Positions 55,534-64,000 of a DNA stretch of 64,000 nucleotides are shown piece after piece. The notes beneath the pieces are model-generated. The model saw nothing but the letters and a program-made list of their open reading frames with translations, was not told the DNA's origin and made no database searches. The DNA is taken from NCBI GenBank assembly GCA_009829735.1, contig CM020620.1:15907186-15971185 (forward strand). The letters run 5' to 3'. Source of the stretch: Pyropia yezoensis. Lineage: Eukaryota; Rhodophyta; Bangiophyceae; Bangiales; Bangiaceae. The stretch's first letter is position 1, and each line of letters begins with the position of its first letter. The translations under genes were made by a program, and so were the position numbers.

Positions 55534-57477
55534 ATGGCGACTCCGGGAGTGGAGACGGACTCTCTTGACGAGCGCATGGAGGACACCTCCTACGGTGCAG
55601 CGCCCGCCGGGACTTCCGGCGGGGGCTCTGCGATCGCTCCGGGGGACGGGACTCCCGCGTCACCCGGCTTTGGGTTGACGGCGGGGTCTCCCCCGGAGGC
55701 GGGACAAGTTGTCCCGCGTGAGGCCTTGGGGCGGTGGTTTTACCCCGCTTGGCCTCTCTATGAGGAGGGGCTGACTGTTCTTCGCTGTGGCCGACTTGGC
55801 GCAGCGATGGGCCGGGTATGGGACCGCCTACGGGAGAAGTATCCCCGTAGGGTCGGGTTCCCTGCCGGCTTCAGGACGGACCAGTTTGCCTTCCTGGACG
55901 ATGAGGAGGTTGAGGACGTTCAGCGTGCCAAGGCCATGGTGGACCGCGGGGGAACTATCCCGGGTCCCGGCGACTTGCCGACCTTCACGTGGGACGCTGT
56001 GGCAACTCGCCCACCGTACCTCCACGAGGCCGATCCGCACACTCATCACTTTGATGTGCGGATGGAGAAAGACTTCCGGCGAGGTCCCTACTTGGTGACC
56101 TCGGCTCAACTTGAGTTTCCTCAACAGTCTGCTGCCAGTAAGGAGCAGTACTATCCGAAGAAGCCCGAGTGGTGGCCTCAAGTTGAGGTCCCCTACGTGT
56201 TCCCGGCGTTGTTGCCACGGTTGCTTGACCACTTCGGCGCCGTCATGTTGACGGCTGGTCCTGATCACCTGGTGTGGGCCATGTTGGCCACCCAGTGGCT
56301 CCTCGAGGTCATGTCGACCTGGGTGTCCTGTGTTCAGCGGCGGTGGATGCTCTGGCATCTCCCCCTCCGGCTCCTCCAAGGTTTGGAACAGCTCACCCCT
56401 CAGCTAGTTGCTGAGGGGTGCTCATCAGGACAACTCACTCTACTTGAGGAGATGCTCCGGCTCCATAAGTTTATCGAGTGGGAGAGCATTGAGCACAAGT
56501 TGCGCCGCCCCACTCGTGGGCCCAAGGATGATGGCGCACTTCGCCAGTTCGTGTGGGTCGCTCGTGAACTTCACAACGGCCGTGTGGTCCTACGAGAGGG
56601 GTTGGGCATCGGGGACTACCCGTATGCCCCGGGGGTGGATCGCCACACTGCGCCACCCCCGGACAAGGCCATAGTTATGGCCGTGCCCTCATATGATGAC
56701 CATATGACTCAACCCACTGCGGGGGCCCCAAGTCGGGGTCGCAGTTACACCCGGGTACCGCTACCTCGGCGGGCCCCTCCGCTTCCTCCTGTTCCTTTCC
56801 AACCTCACGGGAACAACCCGATCAGCGTGGCCGTGGAGTCTTCCTCCCCGGTGTCCCCCAACTTGGGGGCCACCCTCCTGACGGTATACCCCAAGTTGGT
56901 GTTGCCGCCCACGCCTCTAACCTCAGAGATGATGATCACCACGTTGGTGCGCACCATTTCCTGGTTGGCCGCGTCGACCGCAACCCTACAGAGTTCCGAG
57001 ACTCCTCAACCTGAGGAGCGCATTCGTACTGCAGTGGCGACCGCGAGTTGCGAGTCGTTGGCGGAGTTTATGACAGCCGAGTTGGCTCGCATTGGGGCTA
57101 TTATGCCCCAGCCAGCCCCACTTGGGCGTGGCAAACGTCGCGCGAGCCGGGCATACTCGCCTCCTCGCCGTCGTCGCCGACACTCGCGGCGCTCTCCTTC
57201 CGTATCCGAAGACGAGTTGTCTTACTCCGTTTCGGAGTCCTCTACCCCGTCGGAGACGGAGTCTGTCCAGCGTCTGCGTCGCAAACTTGCGCGCAAGACC
57301 AGGCAGAAGAGTGGCCACGGTCGGTGCCACTTGCGCGACCGTGAGGGGCGCGACGGTTCCGACTTGGAGCCGCCGCCCCCTCCCACAAGTGGAGACCGTT
57401 ATCGGCGTGGGTCTCGCCGCTCGCCTCCACGTGAGGGCGAGGGCCGTGGAGTGGGAGAGTCTAGCATGCGTGCCTAG
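55534..57477 (+). CDS. Intact 647-aa ORF antisense and convergent to pol in gypsy element D, family unknown
   Basis: ATG 55534 (gagccATGG) to TAG 57475-57477. N-terminal third: acidic, Gly/Ser/Pro-rich start, then a compact part with REALGRWFYPAWPLYEEGL and LREKYPRRVGFPAGFRTDQF. Middle: PYLHEADPHTHHFDVRMEKD, hydrophobic LLEVMSTWVSCVQRRW, then helical LEEMLRLHKFIEWESIEHKL. C-terminal third: Pro-rich linker, helical SEMMITTLVRTISWLAASTA, then Arg/Ser-rich SPPRRRRRHSRRSPSVSEDE and more basic sequence. I recognise no domain. It lies between pol and the 3' LTR on the opposite strand, as do the antisense ORFs described in some plant gypsy elements. Because the elements leave little room for a sense-strand Gag, it might supply a Gag-like nucleic-acid-binding role; this is speculation. 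Copies A, B and E are broken by one to three lesions each. Confidence 0.75.
   Translation: MATPGVETDSLDERMEDTSYGAAPAGTSGGGSAIAPGDGTPASPGFGLTAGSPPEAGQVVPREALGRWFYPAWPLYEEGLTVLRCGRLGAAMGRVWDRLREKYPRRVGFPAGFRTDQFAFLDDEEVEDVQRAKAMVDRGGTIPGPGDLPTFTWDAVATRPPYLHEADPHTHHFDVRMEKDFRRGPYLVTSAQLEFPQQSAASKEQYYPKKPEWWPQVEVPYVFPALLPRLLDHFGAVMLTAGPDHLVWAMLATQWLLEVMSTWVSCVQRRWMLWHLPLRLLQGLEQLTPQLVAEGCSSGQLTLLEEMLRLHKFIEWESIEHKLRRPTRGPKDDGALRQFVWVARELHNGRVVLREGLGIGDYPYAPGVDRHTAPPPDKAIVMAVPSYDDHMTQPTAGAPSRGRSYTRVPLPRRAPPLPPVPFQPHGNNPISVAVESSSPVSPNLGATLLTVYPKLVLPPTPLTSEMMITTLVRTISWLAASTATLQSSETPQPEERIRTAVATASCESLAEFMTAELARIGAIMPQPAPLGRGKRRASRAYSPPRRRRRHSRRSPSVSEDELSYSVSESSTPSETESVQRLRRKLARKTRQKSGHGRCHLRDREGRDGSDLEPPPPPTSGDRYRRGSRRSPPREGEGRGVGESSMRA
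56176..56188. repeat. 13-bp palindrome centred on CAAGTTG
   Basis: CCTCAA-G-TTGAGG, inside the antisense ORF (codes Pro-Gln-Val-Glu-Val). Confidence 0.85.
56855..56869. repeat. 15-bp palindrome centred on CAACTTG
   Basis: CCCCCAA-C-TTGGGGG, inside the antisense ORF in another codon phase (Pro-Asn-Leu-Gly). Confidence 0.85.
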
Positions 57478-57588
57478 TTGGTAGCTGCCTTTGTTGTGAG
57501 AGTATGAGGGTTAGGGCTGTAGTTAAAAGCCACTCTGCGTACCACTTCGACTTGAAGCACTCTCTTGGCACTGTTGTTCGGCCTTCCC
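57478..57588. other. Spacer between convergent antisense ORF and pol in element D
   Basis: 111 bases between the two stop codons. It holds two near-perfect members of the palindrome family: CTTCGACTTGAAG (57545-57557) and, overlapping the pol end, TCCCTCACGTTGAGGGA (57586-57602). They could act as shared 3' hairpins for both transcripts. The layout is the same in A, B and E. Confidence 0.6.
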
Positions 57589-58762
57589 TCACGTTGAGGG
57601 AGGGCTGTTAGGGTCTATCTCATTCCGGGCACAGTAAGCCCGGACCTTCTCAGCGGGAAGGTCCTCCACATACTCCCACGTATCATCCTTGGCTTTGTAG
57701 CCAAACCATCGCACCCTCAACATGAGGCGGTCAGTGTCCTCATCCCATCCGTGGTCGATGAACTTATCGAACACGTACTCCTGCGGGCCCTGTTTGGCCG
57801 CAGGCAGTGAGGGGAGGCGCCACGCTTCCAAAGCACGCGCCCAAGCTGGGTCGCCTGCAGGCGGTGGTGCAACTTTGACCACGTCCTGTCCGTTCACTGT
57901 GCGGACCCCATCGTCACTTTCGATGGCGAAGCGCCGCCCATCAGTACGAAGGACCTGGTACGGCCCCTTCGTCTGGAATACCAACTTACCCCCAGTTGGG
58001 GTGTGTGAGTGTACCAGCACCCAGTCACCCTGCTCGGGGACATGCTTAGCATTGCGCACCTTTTTGTCAAAGGTACGCTTGTAGCACTTTTGTGCTTTGT
58101 CCATCTCAGCCCTGACTTTAGGGATGAGGTTTTCAAGCCTAGCGGCGAACTCCGCCTTACTCTCAGTAGAAGTAGGCGTACTGCCACCATCCTCTCTAGC
58201 TGGGAGCGACCGCCGCACGGCAATAGACCGCACGCGACGGGGGGTCACAAAAGCGAGGGGTACTTCCCCTGTAGATGAGTGAACCTGCGAATTGTAGGCA
58301 GTGGTAAGAATAGAAATGTATTGGTCCCACGTTTTCACATGCTCACTCACATAGTGGCGCAGCTGCCTAACAATAGTTTTTTTTGAAGCGCTCCACCTGC
58401 CCATTAGTTTGTGGGTGGTAGGGGGTGGCATAGTTTGCCTTAACCCCCAACATATCCAGCACTCCCTGAAACAGTACAGACGCAAATTGCGGTCCATTGT
58501 CCGATAGTGTACTATCTGGGATGCCATACGCGGCAACCCAGTGATCTAGGAAGGCTGACACGACCGACATGGCCGTGATCTCTGCCAGTGGGATCGCTCG
58601 CGTAAGTTTCGTGAAGCGGTCACAGATGACCAGGAGGTACTGGTTGCCCTCCTCGGTCACGGGCAGTGGCCCAAGGATGTCCATCGCCAACGCGGCGAAG
58701 GGCTCCTTGGCCGGGAACAATAGCATAGCCGTAGTAGGCCGCCGTTCCATCAGACGATTCTG

Positions 58763-58777
58763 TGCACAACTTGTGCA
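58763..58777. repeat. 15-bp palindrome in the integrase region
   Basis: TGCACAA-C-TTGTGCA. In A the outermost pair is broken, leaving 13 bp at 7574-7586. Confidence 0.85.
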
Positions 58778-59523
58778 GGCAGCCACCCAACTGTAGATGT
58801 CCACCACCATGGACGGCCAGTAGTACCTGGTCCTCAGGGTCTGGTACAGTTTACTAGACCCCAGGTGTCCACCCGTGGGAGCGTTGTGCTCCCTCTCAAG
58901 GATACTGTCCTTGAGGGATGCGGGGACGACAAGTTGTTCGGTCCCCTGGAATACCCCCCTCCTCATGAGGAGGCCATCGTCTCCCAGAAAGAAACGCGTC
59001 TCTACCACTGTATCCAGAATATCCCTCTGCGACTTGCAGAAGGGATCCTCGGCCTGGGCCTTCACCACCTCGTCCAGGGACAGGGGCAAGTACTTCTTGT
59101 TCCCTGGCGCCTCGGGGTTCAACGCCTGACCCGAGCGCGTGACTACCCCCACGATGGGGATGTCCTCATCGACTGGGTTAGTGTCCAGCCCCTCGGTAGG
59201 TACCCGAGAGAGGCCGTCGGCAAGGGCATGTTGCCTGCCAGGTCGGTATTCAATGTCAAAGTTGAAGGGTGCCAGTCGCACCCTCCACCGGTTGAGACGA
59301 GTGTTCGTACAGTCCGTCTTAAAGATGAACTGCAACGCGCGGTGGTCACAGCGGATGAGGAACTTCTCACCCTCCAGGTAGTGACGAAGTGACGTCACCG
59401 CCCACACCACTGCGAGTCCTTCCAACTCGGTGACTCCGTAGTTCTTCTCGGCCGAGTTCAGCCCTTACTAAAGTATCCCACCGGCAAGTACTCCTTGTCC
59501 GGCTGCTGCTGAAGCAACACACA

Positions 59524-59534
59524 ACCAAGTTGGT
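59524..59534. repeat. 11-bp palindrome in the RNase H region
   Basis: ACCAA-G-TTGGT. A has ACCAAGTTGTT. Confidence 0.75.
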
Positions 59535-60392
59535 CGTAGCTAGCGTCCACATCCAGGATGTAGTGGCCTCCCAACCTGGGAATAGCCAAGATGGGGGGCT
59601 TCAGCAGAAGGTCCCGAAGAGTCTCAAAGGATTCCTGCTCCACCCGACTTGGGGGAGGCAGGTTCTTCGCTAGCGTTGAGCTCACTAGCTCATTCAACGG
59701 CTTCGCCACCTTGGCGAAGCCCTTGGTGAAACGTCAGTACACGTTACACATCCCGAGGAAGCTCCTCATCTGGGTCTGGGTCCGGGGGTACTGAGCCCTA
59801 CGAATGGCCCTCAAGTTCTTCTCGTTAACACTGAGACGCCCCGGATGGACAACATGTCCCAAGTACTCCACCTCTTGAGTAAAGAGGTGGCACTTGCTCG
59901 CCTTCAGTGACACACCGGCGTCTGCAAGTAGCTTGAACACCTGGCCAAGATGGCCAATGTGTTCCTCCGGACTTCGGGAGAACACAATGATATCGTCTAG
60001 GTACACAAGACAGATCTGCCACCGTAATCCGGCCAGAATCATGTCCATAGCGCGCTGGAAAGTTGCCGGCACGTTACACAGACCAAACGGTAGACGCTTG
60101 CACTGGTAGGTACCACAGTGACAGGTAAAGGTAGTTTTATGCCTGTCCTCCGGGGCAATGAGAATTTGCCAGTACCCCGCGTTACAGTCCAGGGTGGAGA
60201 ACACGTTTGCCTCCCCCAGAGAGTCCAGACAGTCATCCATCCTAGGTAGGGGATAACTGTCCTTCACCGTGCTCTCGTTGAGCTTACGGTAGTCGATACA
60301 AAACCGGGGGGTCCCATCAACTTTGGGGACGATAACCACCGGACTCGCCCACTCGGCGTTGCTGGCCTCGATCACATCGAGGGCCTCCATGC

Positions 60393-60405
60393 GAGCAACT
60401 TGCTC
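60393..60405. repeat. 13-bp palindrome at the start of reverse transcriptase
   Basis: GAGCAA-C-TTGCTC. A has GAGCGACTTGCTC, one change. Confidence 0.85.
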
Positions 60406-60551
60406 CTTAACGAGGGCCCTTGAACGAGGTCCTCCCCTATACGGTTGTTGGCGTATAGGGGGTGCACCGGGTCTCAACTCGATCCGGTGTTGGGTGGCTC
60501 TCATGAGTCCCAATCGACCATCCCACAACTTGTGATATTGGTCCAAGAGGC

Positions 60552-60564
60552 GTTCAACTTGAAC
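60552..60564. repeat. 13-bp palindrome in the pol spacer
   Basis: GTTCAA-C-TTGAAC. An 11-bp one, CACAA-C-TTGTG, lies 17 bases upstream at 60524-60534. Confidence 0.85.
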
Positions 60565-60700
60565 CCTCAACCTGGGGGGGACACCCTCCATGTTCACATG
60601 GGGTCGAGGAGAGGCGGCCGATTTGGCTTGATGCTTCTCCTTTCCGGACTTCGGGTCGCTACTTGCGCCCGCGTTGAGGGTGACCGCTACTACCGGTCCC

Positions 60701-61200
60701 NNNNNNNNNNNNNNNNNNNNNNNNNNNNNNNNNNNNNNNNNNNNNNNNNNNNNNNNNNNNNNNNNNNNNNNNNNNNNNNNNNNNNNNNNNNNNNNNNNNN
60801 NNNNNNNNNNNNNNNNNNNNNNNNNNNNNNNNNNNNNNNNNNNNNNNNNNNNNNNNNNNNNNNNNNNNNNNNNNNNNNNNNNNNNNNNNNNNNNNNNNNN
60901 NNNNNNNNNNNNNNNNNNNNNNNNNNNNNNNNNNNNNNNNNNNNNNNNNNNNNNNNNNNNNNNNNNNNNNNNNNNNNNNNNNNNNNNNNNNNNNNNNNNN
61001 NNNNNNNNNNNNNNNNNNNNNNNNNNNNNNNNNNNNNNNNNNNNNNNNNNNNNNNNNNNNNNNNNNNNNNNNNNNNNNNNNNNNNNNNNNNNNNNNNNNN
61101 NNNNNNNNNNNNNNNNNNNNNNNNNNNNNNNNNNNNNNNNNNNNNNNNNNNNNNNNNNNNNNNNNNNNNNNNNNNNNNNNNNNNNNNNNNNNNNNNNNNN
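60701..61200. other. Assembly gap, 500 N
   Basis: Exactly 500 N, a conventional placeholder size. Alignment with B suggests the true missing piece is nearer 1.2 kb (rest of the element leader, an LTR and the start of the next interior). Confidence 0.95.
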
Positions 61201-61368
61201 CTCTCTCAGTTCACACTTCACCATTCACCACCACCTCCCCTTCACCTTCCACTGGGCCGCCCCACGCTGGGGAGGCCACCCGTCTACCCACGATCGAGTC
61301 CCCCTCAAACTCGAGGCGGGTCTCGTGCTGCGATAGCCAGAGCGTCTCTCCCCAACTTGGGGAGAGCC

Positions 61369-63312
61369 ATGGCGACTCCGGGAGTGGGAGACGGACTCTC
61401 TTGACGAGCGCATGGAGGACACCTCCTACGGTGCAGCGCCCGCCGGGACTTCCGGCGGGGGCTCTGCGATCGCTCCGGGGGACGGGACTCCCGCGTCACC
61501 CGGCTTTGGGTTGACGGCGGGGTCTCCCCCGGAGGCGGGACAAGTTGTCCCGCGTGAGGCCTTGGGGCGGTGGTTTTACCCCGCTTGGCCTCTCTATGAG
61601 GAGGGGCTGACTGTTCTTCGCTGTGGCCGACTTGGCGCAGCGATGGGCCGGGTATGGGACCGCCTACGGGAGAAGTATCCCCGTAGGGTCGGGTTCCCTG
61701 CCGGCTTCAGGACGGACCAGTTTGCCTTCCTGGACGATGAGGAGGTTGAGGACGTTCAGCGTGCCAAGGCCATGGTGGACCGCGGGGGAACTATCCCGGG
61801 TCCCGGCGACTTGCCGACCTTCACGTGGGACGCTGTGGCAACTCGCCCACCGTACCTCCACGAGGCCGATCCGCACACTCATCACTTTGATGTGCGGATG
61901 GAGAAAGACTTCCGGCGAGGTCCCTACTTGGTGACCTCGGCTCAACTTGAGTTTCCTCAACAGTCTGCTGCCAGTAAGGAGCAGTACTATCCGAAGAAGC
62001 CCGAGTGGTGGCCTCAAGTTGAGGTCCCCTACGTGTTCCCGGCGTTGTTGCCACGGTTGCTTGACCACTTCGGCGCCGTCATGTTGACGGCTGGTCCTGA
62101 TCACCTGGTGTGGGCCATGTTGGCCACCCAGTGGCTCCTCGAGGTCATGTCGACCTGGGTGTCCTGTGTTCAGCGGCGGTGGATGCTCTGGCATCTCCCC
62201 CTCCGGCTCCTCCAAGGTTTGGAACAGCTCACCCCTCAGCTAGTTGCTGAGGGGTGCTCATCAGGACAACTCACTCTACTTGAGGAGATGCTCCGGCTCC
62301 ATAAGTTTATCGAGTGGGAGAGCATTGAGCACAAGTTGCGCCGCCCCACTCGTGGGCCCAAGGATGATGGCGCACTTCGCCAGTTCGTGTGGGTCGCTCG
62401 TGAACTTCACAACGGCCGTGTGGTCCTACGAGAGGGGTTGGGCATCGGGGACTACCCGTATGCCCCGGGGGTGGATCGCCACACTGCGCCACCCCCGGAC
62501 AAGGCCATAGTTATGGCCGTGCCCTCATATGATGACCATATGACTCAACCCACTGCGGGGGCCCCAAGTCGGGGTCGCAGTTACACCCGGGTACCGCTAC
62601 CTCGGCGGGCCCCTCCGCTTCCTCCTGTTCCTTTCCAACCTCACGGGAACAACCCGATCAGCGTGGCCGTGGAGTCTTCCTCCCCGGTGTCCCCCAACTT
62701 GGGGCCACCCTCCTGACGGTATACCCCAAGTTGGTGTTGCCGCCCACGCCTCTAACCTCAGAGATGATGATCACCACGTTGGTGCGCACCATTTCCTGGT
62801 TGGCCGCGTCGACCGCAACCCTACAGAGTTCCGAGACTCCTCAACCTGAGGAGCGCATTCGTACTGCAGTGGCGACCGCGAGTTGCGAGTCGTTGGCGGA
62901 GTTTATGACAGCCGAGTTGGCTCGCATTGGGGCTATTATGCCCCAGCCAGCCCCACTTGGGCGTGGCAAACGTCGCGCGAGCCGGGCATACTCGCCTCCT
63001 CGCCGTCGTCGCCGACACTCGCGGCGCTCTCCTTCCGTATCCGAAGACGAGTTGTCTTACTCCGTTTCGGAGTCCTCTACCCCGTCGGAGACGGAGTCTG
63101 TCCAGCGTCTGCGTCGCAAACTTGCGCGCAAGACCAGGCAGAAGAGTGGCCACGGTCGGTGCCACTTGCGCGACCGTGAGGGGCGCGACGGTTCCGACTT
63201 GGAGCCGCCGCCCCCTCCCACAAGTGGAGACCGTTATCGGCGTGGGTCTCGCCGCTCGCCTCCACGTGAGGGCGAGGGCCGTGGAGTGGGAGAGTCTAGC
63301 ATGCGTGCCTAG
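61369..63312 (+). pseudogene. Antisense ORF of copy E, three one-base indels
   Basis: Near-identical to 55534-57477 but with an extra G soon after the ATG (ggagtggGagacgg), so the start frame ends early, and a lost G at about 62703 (cttggggccacc). Further indels occur just before the ATG (accattcaccacc, ccctcaaactcg). The open pieces are 61412-62716 and 62731-63312. The lesions cluster near the gap and in homopolymers, as expected of unpolished sequence. Confidence 0.75.
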
Positions 63313-63423
63313 TTGGTAGCTGCCTTTGTTGTGAGAGTATGAGGGTTAGGGCTGTAGTTAAAAGCCACTCTGCGTACCACTTCGACTTGAAGCACTCTCT
63401 TGGCACTGTTGTTCGGCCTTCCC

Positions 63424-64000
63424 TCACGTTGAGGGAGGGCTGTTAGGGTCTATCTCATTCCGGGCACAGTAAGCCCGGACCTTCTCAGCGGGAAGGTCCT
63501 CCACATACTCCCACGTATCATCCTTGGCTTTGTAGCCAAACCATCGCACCCTCAACATGAGGCGGTCAGTGTCCTCATCCCATCCGTGGTCGATGAACTT
63601 ATCGAACACGTACTCCTGCGGGCCCTGTTTGGCCGCAGGCAGTGAGGGGAGGCGCCACGCTTCCAAAGCACGCGCCCAAGCTGGGTCGCCTGCAGGCGGT
63701 GGTGCAACTTTGACCACGTCCTGTCCGTTCACTGTGCGGACCCCATCGTCACTTTCGATGGCGAAGCGCCGCCCATCAGTACGAAGGACCTGGTACGGCC
63801 CCTTCGTCTGGAATACCAACTTACCCCCAGTTGGGGTGTGTGAGTGTACCAGCACCCAGTCACCCTGCTCGGGGACATGCTTAGCATTGCGCACCTTTTT
63901 GTCAAAGGTACGCTTGTAGCACTTTTGTGCTTTGTCCATCTCAGCCCTGACTTTAGGGATGAGGTTTTCAAGCCTAGCGGCGAACTCCGCCTTACTCTCA
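63424..64000 (-). pseudogene. pol C-terminal part of copy E, cut by window end
   Basis: Integrase C-terminal region and chromodomain, matching 57589-58165 of D with an offset of 5835. It continues past the window, so the state of the rest is unknown. Confidence 0.85.

Larger units (their letters stand above)
54727..60700 (-). mobile_element. Ty3/gypsy chromodomain element D, most complete copy, 5' end in the gap
   Basis: LTR5, purine tract, intact antisense ORF (plus) and the whole pol region (minus) up to the spacer before the protease. The 5' LTR and leader should lie in the gap at 60701-61200: by comparison with B about 590 bases of interior plus a 469-bp LTR are missing. pol has a nonsense codon and two frameshifts, so no autonomous gypsy copy is present in the window. 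Confidence 0.88.
57589..60700 (-). pseudogene. pol of element D: protease-RT spacer, RT, RNase H, integrase, chromodomain
   Basis: Read on minus from the gap: GPVVAVTLNAGASSDPKSGK, spacer, reverse transcriptase (FCIDYRKLNE, VYLDDIIVFS), TGA at 59734-59736 (Arg in A), RNase H (ILDVDASYDQLGCVL), one-base loss near 59466, then integrase (HNAPTGGHLGSSKLYQTLR, CTSC, MDILGPLP, SDNGPQFAS). Next comes a one-base change in a T run at about 58377-58384, then the integrase C-terminus and chromodomain (VRWFGYKAKDDTWEYVEDLP) to TAG 57589-57591 (first stop downstream). Three lesions make it non-functional as read; the two frameshifts lie at or near homopolymers. Confidence 0.92.

Overview
The window looks like nuclear DNA of a GC-rich photosynthetic eukaryote. 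Two genes encode plastid-type proteins with Ser/Ala/Arg-rich leaders (isopropylmalate isomerase small subunit and a ClpR-type protease subunit). One gene has a GT-AG intron, a pogo-type transposase gene is present, and LTR retrotransposons fill about half the sequence. Very high GC, few introns and Pro/Ala/Gly-rich proteins would fit a bangiophyte red alga (Porphyra/Pyropia type), but that assignment is inference. A 500-base run of N shows this is a scaffold with a gap.

Layout. 1-15517 is a large imperfect palindrome: arm 1-5942 is repeated inverted at 9582-15517 around a 3.6 kb spacer. Each arm carries the tail of a phytochelatin-synthase-like gene, about 1 kb of intergenic DNA, one LTR and part of a Ty3/gypsy element. 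The spacer holds that element's pol. 15518-18371 completes the right-hand phytochelatin-synthase-like gene. 18372-35300 is the host gene block: a MYND-finger gene with two in-frame TAGs, an EF-hand/two-transmembrane protein resembling DEG/ENaC channels in layout, a broken membrane-protein gene, a MITE, then leuD and clpR tail to tail. 35219-38346 is low-complexity DNA with a minisatellite. 38347-40053 is an intact pogo/Tigger-like transposase gene.

From 40079 to the window end lies one chain of LTR elements that share LTRs: LTR1 - gypsy deletion derivative B - LTR2 - copia-derived C1 - LTR3 - C2 - LTR4 - C3 - LTR5 - gypsy element D - gap - E (a near-copy of D). The same about 469-bp LTR flanks both Ty3/gypsy chromodomain interiors and a Ty1/copia Gag-protease fragment.

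Most unusual points. (1) In every gypsy copy a 647-codon ORF lies on the strand opposite pol, converging on it and placed between pol and the 3' LTR. It is intact in D although pol in D is broken three times. (2) The gypsy elements and their LTR carry many perfect odd-length palindromes, all centred on CAA[C/G]TTG but with different arms. I saw none in the copia interiors or in host DNA. (3) Two unrelated retrotransposon interiors are chained by one LTR family.
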